From Cepaea nemoralis (taxonomy: Eukaryota; Mollusca; Gastropoda; Stylommatophora; Helicidae): 64,000 bases of DNA. The notes below the pieces were generated by a model, which saw only the letters and a program-made list of their open reading frames with translations, searched no databases and was not told where the DNA came from. A program made the position numbers and the translations under genes. Location of the stretch: NCBI GenBank assembly GCA_014155875.1, contig JACEFZ010013483.1:62001-126000 (forward strand), in the 5' to 3' direction. This document shows positions 21,193 to 31,859 of the stretch, in pieces (position 1 is the first letter of the stretch; every line of letters starts with the position of its first letter).

Positions 21193-21510
21193 TGTAAACA
21201 AAGGCGCAACACACACACACACACGCACTCATGCATGCACGCACGCAGGCAGACAGACAGACACACCCACCCACCCTCCCACCCTCCCTCATGCATGCAC
21301 ACACTTACATACACACACACACTCACACTCTCACACACACACTCGCACACACACTCTCACACACACACTCACACACACTCACACACACTCTCACTCACTC
21401 ACACTCAGTAACTCTCACACTCACTCACTCTCACACTCACTCACTCTCACACTCACTCACTCTCACACTCACTCACTCTCACACTCACTCACTCTCACTC
21501 TCTCTCTCTC
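21098..21510 (+). repeat. Compound (CTGT)n / (AC)n / (CACT)n microsatellite
   Basis: CTGC/CTGT tetranucleotides (21098-21190) are followed by mixed AC, GCAC and CACT/CTCACA runs to 21510. All long Cys/Val- or His/Thr-rich ORFs here on both strands are repeat artefacts. The block ends about 60 bp before a GGT exon. Confidence 0.95.
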
Positions 21511-21567
21511 TGTCTGGAACATTCATAAAGTACTTTAAATGTTCTTGGTCTTATTTATGTTGTCCAG

Positions 21568-21816
21568 GTTTATAAGTTTGCGTATGCACACAAAAGCATG
21601 CTGGGTGACCCAGATTTCAGTTTGAGCATGGAGAATATCACAACACATTTGATAAATCCAGAGTTTGCAGCGGAGCTGGTCGCAAAGATCAATGACAACA
21701 GCACTTTTTCAAACATTTCTGAGTACGGCACATCACAGTTCTTTCCCAGTAGTAGCGCTGGGAATGTCACATATTTCAGTTATTGATTCCTCCGAGCTGA
21801 TGGTTTCTGTCACATT
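21568..21816 (+). CDS. Gamma-glutamyltransferase-like protein, exon 6 (catalytic region, frameshifted)
   Basis: Acceptor tgttgtccag and donor gtgagt. It encodes VYKFAYAHKSMLGDPDF, then NPEFAAELVAKINDNS, as in the GGT subunit boundary. At the GGG-A run near 21761-21766 the frame breaks; one base later it continues SHISVIDSSELMVSV, equivalent to the start of the GGT light subunit. The incoming (0) and outgoing (2) phases need 3n+2 bases while the exon has 249, confirming one extra base. In the aligned register the residue at the catalytic Thr (Thr381 in human GGT1) is Met (ATG). Either an assembly error plus a pseudoenzyme, or a decayed gene. Confidence 0.88.
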
Positions 21817-21944
21817 GTGAGTATCTTGTTGATTTGTTATATTATCAACGTCCTCTCTGTTGTGTCTCAACCTAGATATGGTGGAGGGGTTTGTACATTC
21901 CAGTGATTCCAGGATCTATGCCGACATCAGCATTGGTGCTGGAC

Positions 21945-22315
21945 AGGCGATAGTTTGTTATATTGTGCTAACAAGGCATAATAACTACAACCCATGGCGG
22001 TAGCACAAAGTCTCATTTATTCCAAAGGAAAGGTAACACCAATACATCTGGAATAAGGTGCAGAAACTGCCAGATCAGCAAAGTAAGGTTCTAACTGTCC
22101 GCCTGTTGGAGCTTTGATCCTAGACCAGTTGCCAACCAAGGCTTAAGGCCTAGTCTGCCCTGCCATGACATTTAATCCTTAAGTTGCATTTCCTCACCAC
22201 AGGATAAGGCTTGTACCCTTCCAGTTGTGCTCCTCCACCCAATACCTTTGGCACAATGTGGGATGTCAGGTGTGGTGAGCACTGTCCAACATTCGGCGCT
22301 AACAGAAAGCAGACA
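21945..22315 (+). repeat. Repeat-E copy 1
   Basis: A dispersed repeat of about 370 bp. Blocks in order: AAGGCATAATAACTACAACC, CCAAAGGAAAGGTAACACC, AGCTTTGATCCTAGACCAG, GGCCTAGTCTGCCCTGCCAT and CGGCGCTAACAGAAAGCA. The same order recurs at 42.7 (inverted), 45.3 and 56.9 kb. No coding capacity; class unknown. Confidence 0.8.
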
Positions 22316-22319
22316 GCTG

Positions 22320-23225
22320 ACAGAAAACACTGAAGAAGTACCAGAAGACCAAAGGATATCTGATGAAACTGCCAAAGTAAAGGGACCTACAAGAGAGTGA
22401 ATATTATGGAGGAATAATGTTATTGCCCTTACTAGAAAAAAATTATAGTAGAAATATTTCTGGAGAAATTGCCAATAAATGTCATTGACAAACAACCACT
22501 GACCAAACAGATCCTTTACTGACCAGATATTAACTCTGCACATAATAATAGACTTTTTTATAATAATAGAACAAAGCTGCAAACTAACTCACCATTTTAT
22601 ATTAGATGTGTAGACTATAAGAAGGCCGGACTGTTAGGGAATCTCTTTGGAAATCGATGATGTCTTTTGTTACCTTTATTATTGTTACAGACCAGGAACT
22701 GTATGATGAAGACAACAGTAACCACCAGAAAAAGTGGGATTCAGTGGACTCCGCTGACTAAGCAGCTTGGTGATTTAGGCTTAGTTGGTGACTTTGCCCT
22801 CCTGCCCTACATACAGAATCAGATTAAAGATAAACTAAACACATTGGATGGGAGGTCACAATTGGTCTAAACATGTGTAGGGGAAAGAAAAAAAAATAAT
22901 GTGAATCGACTCAAAAAATGATAACTGGATCTCCCTTCGTGAATACTTACTTCAAGGGATGGAATCATACGCCTAGCTAGGTAGTAACTAGACAAAGATG
23001 GGTAAACAGATTAAAAGCTTCCATAGCACTGGGAGATTTGTAGAAGTCAAAATTAGGGGCCTTACAACTTGGAAAGAACATATCACTACACTTAGGATGT
23101 TTAATGTTTAGGTTGTATTGACTTGAGCTGATCCACAACTCTCATGATCGTGTGAGATAGTGAAACATGACTACCAAGGTAATCAGCATGGCACATGATG
23201 ATGTTGATTAATCACTGCTAATGAA
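22320..23225. other. Intronic sequence, mostly unassigned
   Basis: No exon found. A 67-aa ORF at 22667-22870 resembles nothing I recognise. Near 23110-23205 there is a weak LINE-II tail match (TGATCCACAACTCTCATGAT and GGCACATGATGATG). Confidence 0.5.
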
Positions 23226-23460
23226 ATGGTGTAGCGATGGCGTTGCAGACACGCTTCGTAATGACGCTTTCCAGCGTTCGAAATACAGCAACGACCGATG
23301 TGGTAGCAGACCGTGTCGCGCTGGTTTTAACGTGTTGTTATGGGAGCCAGCCATTCAGAAAGCAATAGCAAACTACTGAACGTAAAAACTTGCCAAAACA
23401 TCAACAATGGCAGTAAAATGCTGGTGTTGACTGCAACATCCTGTAAGGGATATGCAACTT
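23225..23460 (+). mobile_element. SINE-C copy 2
   Basis: Head containing GCGTTCGAAATACAGC, middle CAGAAAGCAATAGCAAACTA and end GCAACATCCTGTAAGGGATA, TGCAA, followed by an A-rich tail (23459-23469). Confidence 0.8.
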
Positions 23461-23552
23461 TAAAAAAAAATATGTATTGAATCAGAAACTTTAATACCAA
23501 CTAAAACAATCACTATGGAGTTCATAGAGAGATCTAAACATGTACCACTGAC

Positions 23553-24625
23553 TTGAGAGGTGAGGGAATAGTGCGGGCGCAGGATAGGGCACATATTGAG
23601 AAAACCTGAGTGGTGAGGGAACAATGCTCTCGCAGGATAGGGCACACATTGAGAAAACCTGAGAGGTGAGGGAGCAATGCTCTCGCAGGATAGGGCACAT
23701 ATTGAGAAAACCTGAGAGGTGAGGGAACAATGCTCTCGCAGGATAGGGCACACATTGAGAAAACCTGAGAGGTGAGGGAACAATGCTAGTGCAGGATAGG
23801 GCACATATTGAGAAAACCTGAGAGGTGAGGGAGCAATGCTCTCACAGGATAGGGCACACATTGAGAAAACCTGAGAGGTGAGGGAGCAATGCTCTCGCAG
23901 GATAGGGCACATATTGAGAAAACCTGAGAGGTGAGGGAACAATGCTCTCGCAGGATAGGGCACACATTGAGAAAACCTGAGAGGTGAGGGAGCAATGCTC
24001 TCGCAGGATAGGGCACATATTGAGAAAACCTGAGAGGTGAGGGAACAATGCTCTCGCAGGATAGGGCACACATTGAGAAAACCTGAGAGGTGAGGGAACA
24101 ATGCTAGTGCAGGATAGGGCACACATTGAGAAAACCTGAGAGGTGAGGGAACAATGCTAGTGCAGGATAGGGCACACATTGAGAAAACCTGAGAGGTGAG
24201 GGAACAATGCTCTCACAGGATAGGGCACACATTGAGAAAACCTGAGAGGTGAGGGAACAATGCTAGTGCAGGATAGGGCACACATTGAGAACACCTGAGA
24301 GGTGAGGGAACAATGCTCTCACAGGATAGGGCACACATTGAGAAAACCTGAGAGGTGAGGGAACAATGCTAGTGCAGGATAGGGCACACATTGAGAAAAC
24401 CTGAGAGGTGAGGGAACAATGCTAGTGCAGGATAGGGCACACATTGAGAAAACCTGAGAGGTGAGGGAACAATGCTCTCACAGGATAGGGCACACATTGA
24501 GAAAACCTGAGAGGTGAGGGAACAATGCTAGTGCAGGATAGGGCACACATTGAGAACACCTGAGAGGTGAGGGACCAATGGTGGCGCAGGATAGGACACA
24601 CGTTGAGAACACATGAGAGTTGTAT
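23553..24625 (+). repeat. 53-bp minisatellite, about 20 copies
   Basis: Head-to-tail 53-bp units containing GGATAGGGCACACATTGAGA and CCTGAGAGGTGAGGGAACAA. Variants alternate (CTCTCGCA, CTAGTGCA, CTCTCACA; CACATATTG or CACACATTG), showing higher-order patterns. The five long minus-strand ORFs over it cycle with a 53-residue period and are artefacts. Confidence 0.95.
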
Positions 24626-24761
24626 AACTGGACTTATCTTTGCTTGGAACCCACAGGGACAATGAAATAGAACACACATGCAGAAGAGAATTAAAAGCCA
24701 GGGATGAATAATATGGGGAGGAGAAGGGCAGGTTTTGGACTATTTGATTGCGTAATGTTAA

Positions 24762-26160
24762 TGTAGCAGGTGTTGACTATATAATAACATAGACATACTG
24801 TAGCAGATGTTGACTATATAATAACATAGACATACTGTAGCAGATGTTGACTATATAATAACATAGACATACTGTAGCAGATGTTGACTATATAATAACA
24901 TAGACATACTGTAGCAGATGTTGACTATATAATAACATAGACATACTGTAGCAGATGTTGACTATATAATAACATAGACATACTGTAGCAGATGTTGACT
25001 ATATAATAACATAGACATACTGTAGAAGATGTTGACTATATAATAACATAGACATACTGTAGCAGATGTTGACTATATAATAACATAGACATACTGTAGA
25101 AGATGTTGACTATATAATAACATAGACATACTGTAGCAGATGTTGACTATATAATAGCATAGACATACTGTAGCAGATGTTGACTATATAATAACATAGA
25201 CATACTGTAGCAGATGTTGACTATATAATAACATAGACATACTGTAGCAGATGTTGACTATATAATAACATAGACATACTGTAGCAGATGTTGACTATAT
25301 AATAACATAGACATACTGTAGCAGATGTTGACTATATAATAACATAGACATACTGTAGCAGATGTTGACTATATAATAACATAGACATACTGTAGCAGAT
25401 GTTGACTATATAATAACATAGACATACTGTAGCAGATGTTGACTATATAATAACATAGACATACTGTAGCAGATATTGACTATATAATAACATAGACATA
25501 CTGTAGAAGATGTTGACTATATAATAGCATAGACATACTGTAACAGATGTTGACTATATAATAGCATAAATATTCTGTAGCAGATGTTGACTATGTAATA
25601 ACATAGACATACTGTAACATATGTTGACTATATAATAACATAGACATACTGTAACAGATGTTGACTATATAATAACATAGACATACTGTAACAGGTGTTG
25701 ACTATATAATAACATAGACATACTGTAACAGATGTTGACTATATAATAACATAGACATACTGTAGCAGATGTTGACTATATAATAACATAGACATACTGT
25801 AGCAGATGTTGACTATATAATAACATAGACATACTGTAACAGATGTTGACTATATAATAACATAGACATACTGTAGCAGATGTTGACTATATAATAACAT
25901 AGACATACTGTAGCAGATGTTGACTATATAATAACATAGACATACTGTAGCAGATGTTGACTATATAATAACATAGACATACTGTAGCAGATGTTGACTA
26001 TATAATAACATAGACATACTGTAGCAGGTGTTGACTATATAATAACATAGACATACTGTAACAGATGTGGACTATATAATAACATAGACATACTGTAACA
26101 GATGTGGACTATATAATAACATAGACATACTGTAACAGATGTGGACTATATAATAGCATA
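24762..26160 (+). repeat. 37-bp satellite, block 1 (about 38 copies)
   Basis: Unit GTAGCAGATGTTGACTATAT plus AATAACATAGACATACT, 37 bp, very homogeneous. Scattered single-base variants (GAAG, AACA, TAGCAT) recur in patches. Confidence 0.95.
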
Positions 26161-28905
26161 GACAATCTGTGACAGATGATGGCTCTATATTAGCATTGAC
26201 AATCTGTGACAGATGATGGCTCTATATTAACATTGACAATCTGTGACAGATGATGGCTCTATATTAACATTGACAATCTGTGACAGATGATGGCTCTATA
26301 TTAACATTGACAGTCTGTGACAGATGATGGCTCTATATTAACATTGACAGTCTGTGACAGATGATGGCTCTATATTAACATTGACAATCTGTGACAGATG
26401 ATGGCTCTATATTAACATTGACAGTCTGTGACAGATGATGGCTCTATATTAACATTGACAGTCTGTGACAGATGATGGCTCTATATTAACATTGACAATC
26501 TGGACAGATGATGGCTCTATATTAACATTGACAATCTGTGACAGATGATGGCTCTATATTAACATTGACAATCTGTGACAGATGATGGCTCTATATTAAC
26601 ATTGACAGTCTGTGACAGATGATGGCTCTATATTAACATTGACAGTCTGTGACAGATGATGGCTCTATATTAACATTGACAATCTGTGACAGATGATGGC
26701 TCTATATTAACATTGACAATCTGTGACAGATGATGGCTCTATATTAACATTGACAATCTGTGACAGATGATGGCTCTATATTAACATTGACAATCTGTGA
26801 CAGATGATGGCTCTATATTAACATTGACAATCTGTGACAGATGATGACTCTATATTAACATTGACAATCTGTGACAGATGATGGCTCTATATTAACATTG
26901 ACAATCTGTGACAGATGATGGCTCTATATTAACATTGACAATCTGTGACAGATGAATGGCTCTATATTAACAATTGACAATCTGTGACAGATGAGGGCTC
27001 TATATTAACATTGACAATCTGTGACAGATGATGCTCTATATTAAACATTGACAATCTGTGACAGATGATGGCCTCTATATTAACATTGACAATCTGTGAC
27101 AGATGATGGCTCTATATTAACATTGACAATCTGTGACAGATGATGGCTCTATATTAACATTGACAATCTGTGACAGATGATGGCTCTATATTAACAATTG
27201 ACAATCGGTGACAGATGATGGCTCTATATTAACAATTGACAATCTGTGACAGATGAATGGCTCTGATATTAACATTGACAATCTGTGACAGATGATGGCT
27301 CTAGTATTAACATTGACAATCTGTGACAGATGATGGCTCTATATTAACATTGACAATCTGTGACAGATGATGGCTCTATATTAACAATTGACAGTCTGTG
27401 ACAGATGATGGCTCTATATTAACATTGACAGTCTGTGACAGATGATGGCTCTATATTAACATTGACAGTCTGTGACAGATGATGGCTCTATATTAACATT
27501 GACAGTCTGTGACAGATGATGGCTCTATATTAACATTGACAATCTGTGACAGATGATGGCTCTATATTAACATTGACAGTCTGTGACAGATGATGGCTCT
27601 ATATTAACATTGACAGTCTGTGACAGATGATGGCTCTATATTAACATGACAGTCTGTGACAGATGATGGCTCTATATTAACATTGACAGTCTGTGACAGA
27701 TGATGGCTCTTTATTAACATTGACAATCTGTGACAGATGATGGCTCTATATTAACATTGACAATCTGTGACAGATGATGGCTCTATATTAACATTGACAG
27801 TCTGTGACAGATGATGGCTCTATATTAACATGACAGTCTGTGACAGATGATGGCTCTATATTAACATTGACAGTCTGTGACAGATGATGGCTCTATATTA
27901 ACATTGACAGTCTGTGACAGATGATGGCTCTATATTAACATTGACAGTCTGTGACAGATGATGGCTCTATATTAACATTGACAGTCTGTGACAGATGATG
28001 GCTCTATATTAACATTGACAGTCTGTGACAGATGATGGCTCTATATTAACATTGACAGTCTGTGACAGATGATGGCTCTATATTAACATTGACAGTCTGT
28101 GACAGATGATGGCTCTATATTAACATTGACAGTCTGTGACAGATGATGGCTCTATATTAACATTGACAGTCTGTGACAGATGATGGCTCTATATTAACAT
28201 TGACAGTCTGTGACAGATGATGGCTCTATATTAACATTGACAGTCTGTGACAGATGATGGCTCTATATTAACATTGACAGTCTGTGACAGATGATGGCTC
28301 TATATTAACATTGACAGTCTGTGACAGATGATGGCTCTATATTAACATTGACAGTCTGTGACAGATGATGGCTCTATATTAACATTGACAGTCTGTGACA
28401 GATGATGGCTCTATATTAACATTGAGAGTCTGTGACAGATGATGGCTCTATATTAACATTGAGAGTCTGTGACAGATGATGGCTCTATATTAACATTGAG
28501 AGTCTGTGACAGATGATGGCTCTATATTAACATTGACAGTCTGTGACAGATGATGGCTCTATATTAACATTGACAGTCTGTGACAGATGATGGCTCTATA
28601 TTAACATTGACAGTCTGTGACAGATGATGGCTCTATATTAACATTGACAGTCTGTGACAGATGATGGCTCTATTTTAACATTGACAGTCTGTGACAGATG
28701 ATGGCTCTATATTAACATTGACAATCTGTGACAGATGATGGCTCTATTTTAACATTGACAGTCTGTGACAGATGATGGCTCTATATTAACATTGACAATC
28801 TGTGACAGATGATGGCTCTATTTTAACATTGACAGTCTGTGACAGATGATGGCTCTATTTTAACATTGACAATCTGTGACAGATGATGGACTCTATATTA
28901 ACATT
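26161..28905 (+). repeat. 37-bp satellite, block 2 (about 74 copies)
   Basis: Unit GTGACAGATGATGGCTCTAT plus ATTAACATTGACAATCT, also 37 bp and alignable to block 1 base for base with about ten differences. The switch is abrupt at about 26150-26165. Sub-blocks differ by GACAATCTG versus GACAGTCTG. A cluster of units with small indels lies at 26950-27310. Confidence 0.95.
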
Positions 28906-29007
28906 GACAAACTACAAGATATACTGTCGCCTTATAAATACTCCTGTAGCAGATTTTGGACTGTACAGTGTTTTCCCCCATTTACAACAACATTATTATG
29001 TCTTTAG

Positions 29008-29098
29008 GGGTATCAACTCTCAATTTGGTAGTAAAGTATTGCTCCCTGCAACAGGCATACTGCTCAATAATGCCCTTGAGGATTTCACAGAGTCTCCG
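29008..29098 (+). CDS. Gamma-glutamyltransferase-like protein, exon 7 visible
   Basis: Acceptor tatgtctttag and donor gtaagt. It enters in phase 2 and encodes GINSQFGSKVLLPATGILLN plus NALEDFTESP, matching the GGT light-subunit motif I-N-x-x-F-G-S-K-V-x-S-P-x-S-G-I-L-F-N-N-E-M-x-D-F. The Asn after Ile (human Asn401) and the Asp before Phe (Asp423) are kept. The Glu of NNEM (Glu420) is Ala, and the Thr two residues before the Asn (Thr399) is Gly. It follows immediately after the 37-bp satellite. Confidence 0.93.
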
Positions 29099-29739
29099 GT
29101 AAGTTCTCCTTGTGATTGTTAGACCCCAAGAGGGCTCATCTTGCCCTCACTGCATTCTGTACAGAGCATGTCTATTTCCCTTTCTATAACTTGACGTAAA
29201 AGAAATGTAAATATTTTCTTGTTTAAGACCTGTATAGGTATTGATTATGTTTAGTAACTGGAAGTGTGAGTGACTTGGGTGGCGGTATATGTTTGTGTTA
29301 TTCTTCCGTTTTGTCTGTGTTCCTCTTTCAAGGGCAGTGCACATCTAGTTATGTACCTCAGAGATCAGTGTACCCACCTTCAGCATGCACTTGTTGAAGT
29401 TCACTGCCTCTTGACATATCCCGTGCCCAATCTACCTGTGAGTAGGTTTTGTCAAGGCAGTGGCCTTGCAACCTACCCTTTCTGATTTCCAACAGGCATG
29501 GGCTATGTTTGTTAACATGGACAACTTGTACACTGGCTCTCCTGTCTTCTGTCTTTATCAGAGTAGACAAGGTATTCAGTCTCACAACCAAGAGGAGTGT
29601 GTGATATTAGAAACCATTGGGTCTTGTCAAATGACCTAGCCCTATGCTGGGGTTTAACCAAGTCACATGTAAGCTCGAGACAGAGCGTACTTTCTAAACC
29701 ACACTACCACCATATGTTTGTTGAGTTGACTCAAAGTTC

Positions 29740-30062
29740 AACATCACAACACTCAGGAATTCCCATACGTGCTCCGTCCTCATCTTCAACAGCCAGCAAA
29801 GAGTCTCAGTACTAATAGTACCAGCAGCAGTCTGATTATGTGTCTGCCTGGCCTTTCCTTGTAGTCCTGAGGGTCAGCCAGATCCTCTGGTCATTCCCGC
29901 CCGCACCATTCTCTCCAGGCAATGATGTTCTTATACACTATACATATGATCCCAAGGGCACCAACAAAGTCTGCTTTATTGTGTATCAATAGCCCATCCA
30001 GTCGTGCAGATTCAGCCAATTTGTCCACCTGCTCGTTTCCCAAGACATGTGACGGCAGTGGA
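29740..30062 (-). pseudogene. LINE-IV RNase H/C-terminal fragment
   Basis: Minus-strand frames read LGNEQVDKLAESARLDGLLI plus HNKADFVGAL, the GNE..D end of an RNase H domain and following linker. The region down to the ACTCAGGAATTCCCATACGT block is collinear with the LINE-IV copy at 41.4-42.3 kb. Confidence 0.75.
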
Positions 30063-30064
30063 GA

Positions 30065-30310
30065 TGAGGGAAAGTGCAAAGAATACCATGGACAGACAGA
30101 AAAACCAATGAGCAAGTTCTACAGGAAACAAATGAAAACCATAAATTGATTAAAGATATTAGACATAGATAATCATGATTTTGTGGGTAAGTTATGAGAA
30201 GAAATAAACTAGACAACTTAGAGACAACTGGAAATAACAGGAAAGAGATCAATATCTGGATGGTTTGGCCACTAGGCATAAATGAGACAAGAATACGGGA
30301 CTGAGCCATG
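30065..30310 (+). pseudogene. LINE-II 3'-end fragment
   Basis: Begins ATACCATGGACAGACAGAAAAACC, equivalent to IPWTDRKTNE, and continues through AGAAATAAACTAGACAACTT, closely matching 4770-4960. It joins LINE-IV sequence without a gap, so one family inserted into or recombined with the other. Confidence 0.75.
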
Positions 30311-30740
30311 ATGCTGGTGATCGTGTGAGAACACGGGACTGATCCATCATGCTGGTGATCATGTGAGATGGTGAACCCTGGTGATCGTGTGAGATGGTGA
30401 ACCCTGTGTCAGATAGTGAACCCTGGTGATCGTGTCAGATGGTGAACCCTGGTGATTGTGTCAGATGGTGAACCCTGGTGATTGTGTGAGATGGTGAACC
30501 CTGTGATTGTGTGAGATAGTGAACCCTGGTGATCGTGTGAGATGGTGAACCCTGGTGATCGTGTTAGATGGTGAACCCCTGTGATCGTGTGAGATGGTGA
30601 ACCCTGGTGATCATGTGAGATGGCGAAACATGACCTCCCACGCTTATAGGCATGACACAGAACACGGGACTGATCCATGACACTGGTGACCGTGTGAGAT
30701 GGTGAAACATGACCTCCCACGCTTATAGGCATGACACATG
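30310..30740 (+). repeat. 26-bp minisatellite derived from the LINE-II tail
   Basis: About 12 units of GATGGTGAACCCTGGTGATC plus GTGTGA. Both ends carry the LINE-II C-terminal coding motif (HDAGDRV-like) and its tail GGCATGACACATGATG, so the array grew inside a LINE 3' end. Confidence 0.85.
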
Positions 30741-30866
30741 ATGGTGGTGAAACACCCAGCTAGTTTTCACCGACAAACATGTCAAGTGACTTTGCTCACT
30801 TCTCATGTATCGTTACAATACCCTGTGATATACTGCTTGTTCATTGTCTGGACAATTCTGTGACAG

Positions 30867-30990
30867 AATGCCATTGAACCCGGAAAGAGCCCCCTGTCAA
30901 GTATGAGTCCAACAGTGTTGTACAACGCCGAGCATCCGTGTGCCCACAGACTGATCATTGGGGCTTCCAACGGCGAAAAAATCCTCACAG
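30867..30990 (+). CDS. Gamma-glutamyltransferase-like protein, exon 8 visible
   Basis: Acceptor ttctgtgacag and donor gtatgt. It enters in phase 0 and encodes NAIEPGKSPLSSMSPTVLY plus HRLIIGASNGEKILTG. The P-G-K-x-P-L-S-S-M motif keeps the Ser-Ser pair that binds the substrate carboxylate in GGT. The G-A-A-G-G oxyanion loop is G-A-S-N-G, so the first of the two Gly (human Gly473) is Asn. About ten residues that GGT1 has between the previous exon and this one are absent: a shorter loop or an unseen micro-exon. Ends in phase 1. Confidence 0.9.
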
Positions 30991-31129
30991 GTATGTCATA
31001 CTTGATACGTTTAAGACACGTAATTAAATCATGAATAATGTTGTTTAACGTACAAAATAGGATCTCTGTGGTGAAGGGGCCAAGCCAATTACCTTGAGCT
31101 ACAAAGGATTTATTTTCTGTCTCCGTCAT

Positions 31130-31500
31130 TCAGTTCACGAGTGCCATTGTTTCAGAGACCCCTGGGGGTCTTGGCCGTAGATACAGAGTTCGACCCCACT
31201 GGAATTTCACCAGACACTTTTCTATGTGCCCATCTGATTATCAGCTTTCCCAAGTTAGAACGAGAGAACATCCGGAGCATGTATCTGACATTCAGCATAA
31301 ATCTCTCAAGAATTTGCACATTCACTAATTTAATTTACCCTAAACTGACCCACCAATTTTGAAGAAGGAAAGTTCAAAATGTTCTTAATCATATGAAAAT
31401 CGGCGCTTTCATTCAAAAGGCTACTGTGCTATAAGAAAACCGAGCCATATAAGATAGGACCCTAATGCAATGAAGTAAACCTCTTGCTTTTCACCCCTTT
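31130..31500 (+). mobile_element. SINE-A copy 4, degraded
   Basis: TCAGTTCACGAGTGCC and GAGACCCCTGGGGGTC (31131-31175), then after a non-SINE interval CTGTGCTATAAGAAAACCGA, GATAGGACCCTAATGCAATG and AAGTAAACC (31423-31475). Same order as SINE-A, but with about 200 bp of other sequence inside. Confidence 0.6.
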
Positions 31501-31859
31501 CTAAGTTAAATGGAAGTTTGACGCAAAGAAATCACTTGTAGTAAATGTCTTTAAATGTGTAAATATTTACAACATTTGTAGTTGATACGCATCACATGTG
31601 GCAACTGTGGTTGGTAATTACTGATTTACCTGGACAACTGCTTGGGTTGAATCTCTTGTTGAGGAAGTTATTTTTCCAACCACTCCTGTTTCTGTGGTCA
31701 GACCGATTTGTTATGATGTGCACTGTAAATTTCTTATTGGAGTTGGTCACTTCATCTCATAATATCATGGCCTATATTTAATCAAGGGTCAACATGTTCT
31801 ATTAACATAGGTGCTTACTGGTCACTGGATAATGAATTGCACATGAGGAACTGAATCTA

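Noticed and set aside
21004..21575. Cys/Val- and His/Thr-rich ORFs resembling low-complexity secreted proteins
   Set aside because: Microsatellite translation in all frames.
23460..24679. Several repeat-protein ORFs on the minus strand (up to 239 residues)
   Set aside because: They cycle with the 53-bp minisatellite in all three frames; no unique sequence, signal or start context.
24762..28905. CRISPR-like array (37-bp repeats)
   Set aside because: Units are contiguous with no unique spacers, and the context is a eukaryotic intron.
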